A DNA stretch of 64,000 nt from positions 8,494,001 through 8,558,000 of the forward strand of contig OW203991.1 of the NCBI GenBank assembly GCA_934047225.1, written 5' to 3'. Positions 21,563 through 30,894 of the stretch are shown here, one piece after another. Position numbers and translations under genes: made by a program. The notes below the pieces were generated by a model that was not told where the DNA came from, did not search any database, and saw only the letters and a program-made list of their open reading frames with translations. Each line of letters opens with the position of its first letter. Position 1 is the first letter of the stretch. The stretch comes from Ypsolopha sequella. Its lineage: Eukaryota; Arthropoda; Insecta; Lepidoptera; Ypsolophidae.

Positions 21563-22071
21563 GTACGTATGGGTTACGCAGGATATTTCTTTTTCGTATC
21601 CTGCTATAGTTTCGTACGCTTTTGTTTATGACAAGAACAGCCTTATTTCCGTTTTATCCAGCTCGGTAAACGAACGGAAAAATTAAAACACCTAGTCATT
21701 TATGCATTTCATAGATCACATTTATTAACGGCCACACATAATAGCCCAAAAGCATAGTTAGTCGTTGTTTGAAGACCCTATAGCTATGTTGCAAACATAT
21801 TCTAATTTAGTCGAACTAATCTTGCGTAGATAACTAAACTATGTGTATGTGTGTTTGTTACATACATACAGATTTAATATACAAACAGATTGTTTTAGAT
21901 AAAACGTGTATGTTTAGAACGCATTTGACAATAGTCTAGCGAAGGTCTAGCGGCAGTCTAGTTTCTTGAGTGTTGGTCACACTGATTAAAAAATAGCTCG
22001 CTTCCTGTCAAAGTCTTCACGGTACCTAAAATATAGAATAAAAGAAATTAAGAAAAAACGGGTGTGAATAC

Positions 22072-22248
22072 CTAGTGAAAAGTATTTGTGGTGAAGGGTC
22101 GGATCCTATATTTCTGCCAGGGAGGCAAACGTTGGACAAAATCTTGAACATTTGAACTGATTTGTATGATAGAACCTACAAAAACGTGGTTTTGTGAAAT
22201 TGGCATCCCAGGATGACCTTTTTTTAAAAAGGAGTCCGTATTTGCCAT
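22072..22248 (-). CDS. Small ORF of unknown function, 58 codons
   Basis: An ATG at 22246-22248 (minus) opens MANTDSFLKKGHPGMPISQN, then HVFVGSIIQISSNVQDFVQ and LPPWQKYRIRPF, ending in TAG. The composition is protein-like, and the ORF lies just downstream (minus direction) of the CRE/NRF-1-like motifs at 22300-22320. No domain is recognised and no other copy exists in the window. It may be the start of a host gene, an element fragment or chance. Confidence 0.25.
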   Translation of the reverse strand: MANTDSFLKKGHPGMPISQNHVFVGSIIQISSNVQDFVQRLPPWQKYRIRPFTTNTFH

Positions 22249-22295
22249 TAAAAAAAGAATAGGTGGTTTGTGTTTAGCGTTTTCCGTGGTGGCGT

Positions 22296-22320
22296 GCGAC
22301 GTCACACAGCGCCTGCGCAC
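22296..22320. promoter_or_regulatory. CRE-like and NRF-1-like motif pair
   Basis: TGCGACGTCACACAG contains the CRE core ACGTCA, and GCGCCTGCGCAC follows within six bases, close to the NRF-1/Ewg consensus GCGCNTGCGC. The pair is typical of CpG-type housekeeping promoters. No TATA box is visible. The hAT-like element at 22356 inserted about 35 bp away. A function is inferred from motifs only. Confidence 0.35.
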
Positions 22321-22355
22321 ACTCCAGCAACTGTTCTCATTCTGTGTTTGAGACG

Positions 22356-23103
22356 CAGCGTTGCAAAACCTACCGATTTTTCGGTAGATCTCCCGATATC
22401 AGCCCTCGTTTACCGAAATACCGATTACGAAGGCATATCTACCGATTTTTTAGTTTGCCGCTGGTTTTTACGACAAAGAAACCAAATGTTTTATTATTTG
22501 TAGCAACACTACACTATTTTACTCTATGAACATGCTATGAACCCTGCCCATAGTCCATCTCAATCACACTTATTAACGACATTATTAAGCTATCCTTTTC
22601 TCGCGCATGTTGTAATCTTGTCGTTTCGCTCGATGCCAAGGGGAAGAACCTTGTTTGGCCGTATGCTCCAAATACTATAAATGAAAATGGACTCTATAGA
22701 CAACGTATTAAGATTCATAATACTAGAAGGATTTGATAGGATACAGTAAGGGAAATCCCCTGTAAACATGAAATGTCTTCTTTTTTGAAAACATTTCTTA
22801 TTCGATTCATTCTTTCTCGTAGCGTAGAGCTCGTAGGAATGTCTGAGGAAAGTTCAGATTCTGATGCTGGTGCCGTCTGTCAACCGATGCCTTAGTTGGG
22901 CTTTTGCATGCGAAGAGACACATAGGCGATAAAAACTGCTATGATTTTAATATACCTAAAGCCATGTTTAGTAAAATTTCGTCTCAAGGATGGTATAATA
23001 AATAATAATTTGTCAAAATTAATACAAATAAAAATCTACCGAAAACTACCGATTTTTTACTGGCAACCCTACCGAATTTATAATTCTTGGTTTTGCAACG
23101 CTG
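22356..23103. mobile_element. hAT-like non-autonomous transposon, 748 bp
   Basis: The ends CAGCGTTGCAAAACC and GGTTTTGCAACGCTG are terminal inverted repeats of the hAT type (CAG...GTTGC). They are bounded by a perfect 8-bp direct repeat TTGAGACG at 22348-22355 and 23104-23111, the target duplication expected for hAT. Subterminal CTACCGATTTTT blocks are present at both ends. Internal frames are short and show no transposase, so it was moved by a related element. Confidence 0.9.
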
Positions 23104-23382
23104 TTGAGACGATTCAAGGCCGGGTCGCCTTGAGAGGAACTCTACGGCGGCGGTCGGCTGAAAGTACTGGACTGACTGGTAGGAAATCCTGTACTTAAGG
23201 GCCTTACTATTGCCAAATTGGTACTTTCTAAAGCCTCGTTTATGGCCAAACCAAAAATAATGAAAAAATGTATTATGAATAATCAACTCTGAGTGGCTTG
23301 GCCGATTGAATTCATCATTATAAAAAGATAAACTTTATAGCTAAGTATAAACATAACATAAGATTATCCAATCGAGTAATCA

Positions 23383-23570
23383 CGTCCAAGTGAAAAGTAT
23401 AATTTTCTCCTATTTCGCCCTATCAAGGACGCAGCGAGCGTCGTAACAGCCACTATGCCTTGCGCGCTGATATGAACGTTATTTAAATGTCGTTTCCGTT
23501 GATATTTTTTAGTGACATATATCGAGCTGCTAATTTAGCGATGGTAATCGCCTTAATTAGCTATAAGCAA
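23383..23570 (+). repeat. Repeat family A, fragment
   Basis: CGTCCAAGTGAAAAGTATAA, GACGCAGCGAGCGTCGTAAC, GTTTCCGTTGATATT match the 3' half of family A. It continues into TTTAGCGATGGTAATCGCC, paralleling 18660-18690. Confidence 0.65.
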
Positions 23571-23756
23571 ACGCCGCTTGCAGACCCAATCCATGCAGGA
23601 GAACTCAACGGGCCCAGCATATTGCACGATTTGGTTTGTAAGTGGTGTGGTAGATTCGTGACGGACGTCTGTTCGGTAGGGATAACATCCCCGGAGTGGG
23701 GTTTACACGAAACACATTCTGGTAGCAGAGCGTAGTTTTGTACGAAACACAGACCA

Positions 23757-23850
23757 CCCCTATACTGGGTGTTAAGCCGAAAACTGGCGATAGTACTCGT
23801 CCATACAAACAACTTCTACTATGGAGCCAACCCTCGATTCACGAAAAAAA
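23757..23850 (+). repeat. Diverged MITE P fragment
   Basis: CAACTTCTACTATGGAGCCAACCCT resembles CAACTTTTACTATGGAACAAACCCT of MITE P at 14.35 kb. The ends are lost. Confidence 0.35.
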
Positions 23851-24174
23851 AACAGCTGTTCCATAGAAACCTAGAAAAGTTACATAGCTACCAGACCAAA
23901 ATGAATGAAACAATTGATTTTACCTTTCCCAGCACTACCCAATAATGATCCACAGCACCAAAGATTAACTGAAGACAATGCTAGATAGCATTAAGTTCGC
24001 CTTCTGTACAAATTTTTTGTGCAATAAAGAATTTTATTATAATAATAATTATTATTTTATTTCTCGTTTTCTCAGTTCTTCTTTTCCGGAATAATTGTTC
24101 GTATATATGTAGAGATTTTTATCAAAATCAATTGCGTTTAAAAAGCAACAGGAACAAAATTATGTTCTCGAGAG

Positions 24175-24370
24175 CTCAAAAAATGACAAAGTTATTGGCA
24201 TTCATAATGAGCTTAACGGCATGTATCGTGACGTCATCTGACACGATTTCAAACTAAATGTGATAAATATCGTTACCGCTAACTTTGGTAAAAATTTTAA
24301 ATGTGTTGTGCTTTGCTATACCTAATTAATCAGTTACTATAGAAATATAATACTGATACTTCACTACAGA
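24175..24370 (+). repeat. Repeat family H, internally deleted copy
   Basis: AAGTTATTGGCA, GAGCTTAACGGCATGT, GTGACGTCATCTGACACGAT and TTTGCTATACCTAATTAA match 62360-62540. It then jumps to TACTGATACTTCACTA, matching 62745-62765. The GGTTGCGC-containing middle present at 62.53 and 35.69 kb is missing. It is non-coding. Confidence 0.6.
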
Positions 24371-24402
24371 GACGATCTCATTGACTGTGAGTGACTTACA
24401 TT

Positions 24403-24455
24403 TCGCATACTCGGTAACACCTCTGACACCCCCTGATTCATGTCGTGACGTAGAT
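24403..24455 (+). mobile_element. SINE 3' end fragment
   Basis: CTCGGTAACACCTCTGACACCCC followed by CATGTCGTGACG is the 3' end of the SINE seen complete at 13.94 kb. Confidence 0.6.
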
Positions 24456-24506
24456 ATATTTGGTGCGTATATTATGTACATCACCTTTTTTTTTAAATAC
24501 TTACCC

Positions 24507-24733
24507 CCGGTTTCTGAAAGGCCAATCAATGTTAACAGTAGATTAAAAAATTATAATCTGCGGATTAAGCCAGAAAAAGTGGGAATTTTACATTGAAATC
24601 AAAAATTAACTAAGTTAATTATTGATTCATCACTATTCAGACTTCATATATGCTTTATTTTCACCATTATTTGCGGTTAAAGTTTTTTTAATCTACTGTT
24701 AACTTTGATTGGCCTTTCAGAAACCGGGGGTTA
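24507..24733. mobile_element. Palindromic MITE family G, copy 1
   Basis: Ends CCCCCGGTTTCTGAAAGGCC and GGCCTTTCAGAAACCGGGGG are perfect inverted repeats flanked by TTA on both sides, which would fit a 3-bp TTA target duplication (PIF/Harbinger type). A second copy, inverted inside, is at 32336-32544. The arms continue as AACAGTAGATTAAA. There is no coding sequence. Confidence 0.8.
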
Positions 24734-25102
24734 GAATCGTTACCTGACGATTATTCCCGGGGTCTCAGTATATTTTTTAACCTATAAGACAGGTTCATCA
24801 GCCCAGCTATTCGGGAACTTTGCCGCAAACAACCGGACGGAGGCACTGATATCGAGGCTTCGCTACGCTTCGCTTCGCTTTCCGTTTTTGAGGAACACTC
24901 AACTGGGCCAAAGAAAGTATAACCTCATTTTTATAGATCGCCATTTTTTTCAACGGTTCCTTTTGGGATACCTTCTGTGAGCGAGGTGTGTATCGTGATC
25001 CCTGGACCATCATAAACACAGCCAGTTATTACTGTAACATAAAGGTACAGTATACCGAACAAAAACACAGCAAAATAAAATAAAATAAATATATAAATAT
25101 AT

Positions 25103-25425
25103 CGTCACGGCATGAATCCCAGAAAGGGTGTCAGTGGTGTTCCCAGTGTGAAATGCAAGTCACTGTCCACACTTGGTACAGCCGTGTCTCACCGACGATT
25201 ATTACGTCTCAACTGGTGAACTGTTGAGCCCTATAGCCGTTCTTCAGGCATAATTACTCGCTTTTTAGGGCATGCAGATTTCCTCATGATGTTTTCTTTC
25301 ACCAGTCGGCAAGTGGTACGTAAGAACAACTGTGCACATTTATTCTGAAAAGCTCATGCCCGACCGGGGATCGAACCTGGAGCTCAAGATTGAGAGGCCA
25401 GCGTTCTACCTCTGAATTACCACCC
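25103..25425 (-). mobile_element. tRNA-derived SINE, complete minus copy
   Basis: On the minus strand the head GTGGTAATTCAGAGGTAGAA and B box GGTTCGATCCCCGG are followed by GAAACCTGCATGCCC-like and GACGTAATAATCGTCGG blocks. The copy ends in ATTCATGCCGTGACGATA with a TATTTATATAT tail at 25080-25102. It looks full length (about 325 bp). Intact A- and B-box regions make it the copy most likely to keep pol III promoter activity. Confidence 0.85.
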
Positions 25426-25549
25426 TTTACAAAGAAACATTTGGTAAATAACGGAAAAAATTAAATTATTAACAAAGATGATAGTATAATTTTAGTATTA
25501 TATATTTTAGCTTTTCAGTAAGTTAAAAAATAAACGGAGGAAAAATAAC

Positions 25550-26370
25550 TTGTCCTCTTCACGAAGTTTATATAATTTTATTATTATTATTATTTTACGT
25601 GTTTATTTCAGGTGTAAAAGAACCATAATAAAAAAAAATACTATTAAAATACTAAAAATTTATTGGATGTCACGTTTTTATAAACATTTCCTTTTAATAT
25701 ATATTTATTTTTATAAATTTGTCCCTAATCGGCTGATGACGGCCGCATTGAAGAGTCCGAAATACATGGCTCGGCCTTCGGCCTCGCCAAAGACACTTTG
25801 TCTTGGCGTCAAATGTGATCTTGAGAACTACAAACACTCTTAATCATGTCAGACACGTTCTATAAAATTAAAGGTTCGATAAATATTGACAGATTGGACA
25901 GGACTATACAAAACTTAATCAACGCGCGTGAAGCCGCGGCCAAAAGCTTGTTGTTTATACCTCCTTCGAGTTAAAAATAATTGGAAAATACAAAAACCCA
26001 ATAAGAAAAACAACATTAGATGTAGTTTTCCTTGGGCGTGCTTTATTAATGTACTTTTCTATTTCTTTAAGAAATTGCGAGTAACATAATATGGGCTCCT
26101 ATTGGCTGCAATTGTTTTGAAACTGTTTTTCTTATTCGCAGAGATTTGGGATATAGAAGTCCGTTGTTGAACACATTTTTGAAATAAATTTTACACACCG
26201 TTCCACACTCTTATGGAGTTATTTTCAAAAAAACTTTTTCTTATTGCACCTCTGCAGTCTAAACTACACCAGTTAAAAAATAATGTTCAAAATTTCATGT
26301 TTCTATCCCCTCCCCTCCAGCTGTTAAGGTGTAGTCTGTCACTCAGTCAGTCAGTTATCGAACAGCGCCT
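25550..26370. other. Unassigned, AT-rich; fragment of a widespread repeat at about 25.86-25.95 kb
   Basis: GACTATACAAAACTTAATCAACGCG...GAAGCCGCGGCC at 25.90 kb is the inverse of GCGTTGATTAAGTTTTTGTATAGTCG at 31.02 kb. TGGCTCGGCCTTCGGCCTCGCC near 25.77 kb belongs to the same class of lepidopteran repeats. The 97-codon frame at 25550 starts with TTG and is mostly low complexity. Confidence 0.4.
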
Positions 26371-26760
26371 ATTACTCCAACTGCAATTTAGACTTTTATT
26401 TGAAGACCTACTCCTCCCGCATGGATTTATTATTTTTAATAATATATGATAGGCAAAATGAAGTCAAAGATAAATTTCAATATTTTATTTTCTGTTGTTA
26501 TTTTTGACTAAATTCTTTCACCAAATTATAGAAAATTTTCAAGATCTACAAAATTATCGTTGAGTTTTTTTTTCTCTCCATCGCGTTCCAGTGAAAAGAA
26601 TTATTTTCTCCTATTTTGCGCTATCCAGAGACGCAGCGATCGTCTATTGCAATGCGCGCTGATATGAAAATTATTTCAATATAGTTTATATCGATATTTG
26701 TACCAACACAGGTCGACTCAAGGTCGCTGGCGGATGCAAGCCCCTTAAATGCAGCAAGAT
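26370..26760 (+). repeat. Repeat family A, diverged copy
   Basis: AGACCTACTCCTCCCGCATGG, CGTTCCAGTGAAAAGAATTA, TTGCGCTATCCAGAGACGCAGCG, CAATATAGTTTATATCGATA and GACTCAAGGTCGCTGGCGG follow the order of other copies. It contains an uninterrupted CAATATAGTTT, the empty form of the mariner target at 29.61 kb. Confidence 0.65.
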
Positions 26761-26826
26761 TTTTTTCAATGCAGTTGCTCGTAAAGTTTTCTTTTTTGTG
26801 TAACAAAATTATGCGGAAACCGACTC

Positions 26827-26886
26827 TTTATTTCACGCGTGAAATAAAACAGTACTGAAATCCTTTATTTCACGCGTGAAATAAAG
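26827..26886. repeat. Two copies of a perfect 22-24 nt palindrome
   Basis: ATTTCACGCGTGAAAT with matching flanks forms a 22-nt perfect palindrome at 26827-26848 and a 24-nt one at 26863-26886, with centres 37 bp apart. A paired, uninterrupted palindrome with an ACGCGT core is unlike the MITE hairpins elsewhere because it has no loop. It could be a binding site for a dimeric protein or a tiny duplicated repeat. Confidence 0.9.
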
Positions 26887-27224
26887 TAATTTTTTCAAGT
26901 TTTTGAATCTGTGGTGCATGGTGCAAGCCATAAAATTTAAAAAATTACAAAGATGCAAGGAGGTTTTGCTGTCCAAAAAGAAACAATTATTTATAAGTAT
27001 GCGCGCTCTAGCAATAATTTAATGATGATAAACACCATAACACATAAGATTCTTGATTATCTCATTTAAAAATACATGTTTTGTTTCCGCAAACAAAAAT
27101 ATTTTTCACATTATTGGCTGATTTATTATTACTCGCTGCGCTCGTGTTTTCAATTTGGCACTTATTCGTATAAAACCTTACTTTCCGCACGTGTATCTTA
27201 AATAACTATTTTCCACAAAACTAG

Positions 27225-27584
27225 TCAGTTGATAAAATTGTACTGGAAAACCCCAACAAGTTTATAAAACTACTGTGCTACCATAGTGCTACGCATTCCG
27301 TTTTACGAGTATCTAAAGCGGCAGCCGCGAAGTTTTCTAGTTCAGGTAAATACAATGTTGGTACTTTTACATTGTTTTATGATCTCTACTCTGTTTAGAT
27401 ATTCCGTGATTTTCAGGAAAATATTATTTAAAAAGGGCACTCAGCCCCTGATGGAGAGGTACTGTGCTCATATCCTGCGGTTTGCGGTATGAATTGCTGA
27501 AGAGATATTTTCACATTGAAAAAAATGCTAAGCATTTTTTTTTTAATAGCGTGTCTTGCTTCATTTTAGTTCAAGTACAAAAAA
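27225..27584 (+). promoter_or_regulatory. Candidate promoter, 5' exon and intron of a small gene
   Basis: An insect initiator-like TCAGTT (27225-27230) precedes a short open stretch (IPFYEYLKRQPRSFLVQ) that ends at a good donor CAG|GTAAAT at 27345/27346. A T-rich tract and CATTTTAG give an acceptor at 27569. The 224-bp intron joins two segments in the same frame. No ATG lies in the first segment, so it would be untranslated or belong to an earlier exon. All sites are inferred by eye. Confidence 0.3.
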
Positions 27585-27755
27585 ATGAAGCTTGCAAATT
27601 CACTAGTTAAGTACCTGAATGAGGGCAAAACCGAAAAATATGTAGATGTAACTAGATTAACGCCATTGAACATTTTTTTCTTAAAGAAACACGCAAATGA
27701 TAATGAGCAGATATGTGGTTTCTATAGTACGAAAATAGAAGAGTTTCTGTTGTGA
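27585..27755 (+). CDS. Candidate 56-residue protein or last exon, unknown family
   Basis: An ATG in an A-rich context opens MKLANSLVKYLNEGKTE, then KYVDVTRLTPLNIFFLKK, HANDNEQICGFYSTKIEEFLL and TGA. The frame stays open upstream across the proposed splice at 27345/27570, so the protein may be longer. The composition (many K, E, N, few rare residues) and lack of repeats favour a real coding sequence over a shadow. I do not recognise the family. An AATAAA lies 15 bp after the stop. GTGAGA overlaps the stop codon, so a donor here is an alternative reading. Confidence 0.35.
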   Translation: MKLANSLVKYLNEGKTEKYVDVTRLTPLNIFFLKKHANDNEQICGFYSTKIEEFLL

Positions 27756-27770
27756 GATTGAATGTATCCA

Positions 27771-27776
27771 AATAAA
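27771..27776 (+). terminator. Candidate poly(A) signal AATAAA
   Basis: AATAAA lies 15 bp after the TGA at 27753-27755, followed by the GT-rich TTTGTGGGTACGT, a plausible downstream element. It would end the transcript of the 27585-27755 frame. Confidence 0.35.
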
Positions 27777-27911
27777 CATTTGTGGGTACGTATTTCAAAA
27801 TTGCGTCATCAGTAACACTCCATTAGAAAAGCTTCACAAATCCACTACAGCTGATAACAAGAAGTAACGAGCAGTTTATACCAACGGGAGACTTGTTGTT
27901 GCTCAGCTGTC

Positions 27912-27961
27912 ATGGACGAAGCGGAAGAATTCGGAGACTTGTCGGGCATTAAATTACTAAG
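27912..27961 (+). CDS. Candidate first coding exon of a second host gene
   Basis: CTGTCATGG places an ATG in a good context, followed by MDEAEEFGDLSGIKLL and then AAG|GTAAAA, a donor at 27961/27962. An acidic, repeat-free N-terminal peptide directly followed by a donor is what a first coding exon looks like. It begins about 135 bp after the poly(A) signal of the preceding candidate, on the same strand. I could not find the next exon: the downstream DNA is a LINE insertion and other repeats. Alternatively TTGTTGTTGCTCAG could be an acceptor and the exon internal. Confidence 0.3.
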
Positions 27962-28189
27962 GTAAAACTAGAGTACTAGAGGTACCGTTATTAATTATCA
28001 GTTGTCATCGCGACGCATGTACCTATAATGTAAACCATAAAACAAATGGGAAACGATGGTCGATGTTTCCCGAAGGCAAGTTATACTGGCTTTGGAAAGG
28101 GGCAAAATATCAAAGGCAAAGTGAAACAAAGTAAAAGCGCTACTGCCTTTAATATTGTATTTATCTACATAAAAGAGAAGTCTAATGAA

Positions 28190-28455
28190 AACGAAATATC
28201 TTCGCGCCTGGTCGATGCCTCGGGTGACCCGAGGGCTGGCGCGTACCTCGGACAACGGATAAGCTTAGCCATCCAACGAGGTAACGCTGCCAGTGTCTTG
28301 GGTGCCCTCCCATCTGGCAGCGATTTGGAAAAAGTTTTTTATTTAATTTAATTTGTTTTAGGTAATTTATTTATTTTTACTTAGTTTAGATCTAAATTAT
28401 TTTTTCTTAAAAGTTTGTATGAATAAATAAATTCCCAATAAAAAAAAAAAATGAA
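28190..28455 (+). pseudogene. Non-LTR retrotransposon C-terminus, 3' UTR and poly(A)
   Basis: The frame SSRLVDASGDPRAGAYLG, QRISLAIQRGNAASVLGALP ends at 28351 and is followed by an AT-rich UTR, AATAAATAAATTCCC and AATAAAAAAAAAAAATG. The homologous, longer minus-strand fragment is at 35146-35580. The motif IEATGDPRAGxxLxQRLSLAVQRGNAASVLG is found at the C-terminus of some LINE-encoded proteins. The residues before 28190 in the same ORF are not shared with the other copy and are host or flanking sequence. Confidence 0.65.
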
Positions 28456-28554
28456 AACGAATATATTCCTATATTGTATTAATTATAAAAGGAACTTTTG
28501 TGATTTTCGTGTTTTCATCTATTTTTGTTCGACTAACGTAGAACAGAAGTCGAA

Positions 28555-28791
28555 TCATTTTTCGACCATGACATAATATTGGGGTATAAAGTCGCGCAAC
28601 AGAAGTAACCCGTTAGTTTCGGCAGTATAAAGTCGGAAGGTGCGTAAACAGGGATTAGGCATGTGCGGCCGGGATTGCAAAGGGTTCATCCCGTTATTAC
28701 AGTCGGGAAGTTTTAACAAATCGCCCTCCAACGTAAGCCGATTTTGAGGGAGTTGGTTGTATCGAGTTGGGCTACTATTTTTGGAAAACAT
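28555..28791 (-). CDS. Unknown ORF, 78 codons
   Basis: A true ATG (28789-28791, minus) opens MFSKNSSPTRYNQLPQN, then LEGDLLKLPDCNNGMNPLQ, RPHMPNPCLRTFRLYTAE, NGLLLLRDFIPQYYVMVEK, and stops with TGA. The frame is more protein-like than its surroundings and has no second copy in the window. No domain is recognised. It could be a fragment of an unidentified mobile element or a host exon. Confidence 0.3.
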   Translation of the reverse strand: MFSKNSSPTRYNQLPQNRLTLEGDLLKLPDCNNGMNPLQSRPHMPNPCLRTFRLYTAETNGLLLLRDFIPQYYVMVEK

Positions 28792-29611
28792 TGCTTTGAA
28801 ACAAGGTGTTGTCCAAAGTTCCTTGAAAAGTTTTTTTTCAACTAAAATGCAGCAAACCTATTTTTCATGTAAAAGTCAAGTGGAAAAGATAAATTTCGAC
28901 AAAAAATGGAAATATTTGGTACTTTCTTATAGTACGGTGGCTTAGTGAAATCACCGTTACCCTGGTGGATTTGATATAGTTACCTTAGTAGAGTGTACTA
29001 ATAAGTATTAGCATATGAGCTACAGAACATAGTAGTCAAAAAACATTATTTTTTCTCATCATATTTTTTTTCTTTCTTAGAATTCTTAAAGCTGTAATTG
29101 AAAATTGTTAACAGTAAAATTTTTGTACTATTAATTTTCACTTAAAGCTGTAAGCAAAATAAGAAAAAAAAAACGGAAGAGAAAAAAAGAAGGCTATTTT
29201 AAGGCCAACCCTAATAAGTTAGGTATCAGCGCAGCGCCTCTTCTCAGCGTCATTCAAAAATGATTGTATTTAAAATTATGAAAGAAAATATATATTGTTA
29301 GTTAAACTATAAAAAGTAATTTCAGCTTAGGAAATTATTCTTGCGTAAAAGAAACACCATGAAAATATTGTTCAAAGGCTGTTTTTAAACGAAAATAAAA
29401 TAAAATTGGTTATTTTTGTGAAACCACTAATGGTATTTGTATGATTTTTGCACTAAAATACAATGAAAATATTGCTTAGAAAAAATATTTATAATTTTTT
29501 TTCCGTCCATCGCGTCCATGTGAAAAGTTTTATTTTCACCTATTTTGCACTATTCGGAGATCCAGCGACGTCTAATGCAGTGCGCGCTGATCTGAACGTA
29601 ATGTCAATATA

Positions 29612-29639
29612 GGTGAATCCAAAAGTTCTAAGCCCGACC
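29612..29639 (+). repeat. mariner left inverted repeat
   Basis: 28 bp, perfectly complementary to 30867-30894. It adjoins the TA at 29610-29611 directly and would be the transposase binding site. Confidence 0.95.
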
Positions 29640-29786
29640 TACAAAGAGGTATCAAATCTTTGTAAATCTACCGTCATTTGTTAGTATGTTTTTTCGTGAT
29701 TGATGGTGTGAAGTTGAAGTTCGATACTGCAAGCTATTATTTTTTTGTGATATTTTGTTTAACGCAGTCTGACGGGATTTTTCACA

Positions 29787-30831
29787 ATGGAGAAAATTTA
29801 ACACCGTGCTGTGATTAAGTACCTCGATAAAAAAGGTCTTTCACCTAAAGAGATTCATGAAGATATGGAAACAACATTAGGGGAATCTGCTCCATCGTAT
29901 TCCACTGTCAAAAAGTGGGTAGCTGAATTTAAATGCCGTCGGGAGACCATTGAAGATGACCCAAGGAGCGGAAGGCCTTCAACGTCTACCACTAAAGAAA
30001 ACACTGACAAAATTTGTGATCTCATCCTAGGACACCGACGATTGACCATTAGTAGGATACCTGAGATCACAGGTATCAGTTATGGCCGAGTGCAAAACAT
30101 TATAACTGTAGAATTGGGGTTCCGTAAGGTTTCTGCTCGCTGGGTCCCAAGATTGCTTTCAGCTGACCAAAAACGAGTTCGATTCACAATTTCGCGTGAC
30201 TGTTTGGAACTTTCTGAGGCAGATGCTGAGGATTTTATGTCTCGTTTTGTTACCATGGATGAAAGCTGGGTTCATCACCATACTCCTGAAACAAAACAGC
30301 AATCCAAACGGAAAAGATCTGGCTCACCCACGCCGAAAAAGGCCAAGTGCGTTTTGTCAGCCAACAAAGTCATGGCATCTGTTTTTTGGGATTCGAAGGG
30401 AGTTATTTTATTGGATTATTTACCTAAAGGTGAAACTATAAATTCACGCTATTATTGTAACCTATTACGAAAACTTCGCGAAGAAATAAAAGAAAAACGG
30501 CCGGGGATGTTGCGTAAGAGAGTTTTGTTTCTTCAAGACAATGCACGAGTTCACACTTCGGTTGAAACGATGGCTGTGATCCATGAATGTGGTTACGAGT
30601 TGCTGCCTCACCCACCTTATTGGCCGGATTTAGCCCCCTCTGACTATCATCTCTTTCCAAATTTAAAAAAACACTTGGTGGGATCAAAATATTCGACTAG
30701 AGAAGAAGTGATAGTCGCAGTTAATGACTATTTTGACGACCTTCCGGAATTTTTTTTTCGAGGGTATAAACTGGTTGCAGGTCAGGTGGAAGAAGTGTGT
30801 TGATCTAGATGGAGACTATGTCGAAAAATAA
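29787..30831 (+). pseudogene. mariner transposase, nearly complete, two lesions
   Basis: This is a DNA-cutting and joining enzyme for the element. ATG at 29787 reads MEKI and then hits TAA at 29799, where family members usually have a glutamate codon. The frame then stays open from 29802 to 30803. From a GTG at 29811 (residue 1), an N-terminal helix-turn-helix region covers roughly 1-110, with PRSGRPSTSTT at 51-61 and the linker WVPRLLSADQK at 111-121. The catalytic Asp residues are D150 (TMDESW), D243 (LQDNARVH) and D278 (LAPSDYHLF). There are 34 residues between the last two, the DD34D signature of mariner. Near 30770-30785 a one-base shift moves the usual end KCVDLDGDYVEK into another frame that stops at 30829. 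No upstream ATG can give the full protein, so it is inactive as written. Confidence 0.95.
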
Positions 30832-30866
30832 AAATAATTTTGAACCCACTTTTCTTTCATTTTCAC

Positions 30867-30894
30867 GGTCGGGCTTAGAACTTTTGGATTCACC
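30867..30894 (-). repeat. mariner right inverted repeat
   Basis: 28 bp, perfect complement of 29612-29639, followed by CCG and the TA at 30898-30899. Confidence 0.95.
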
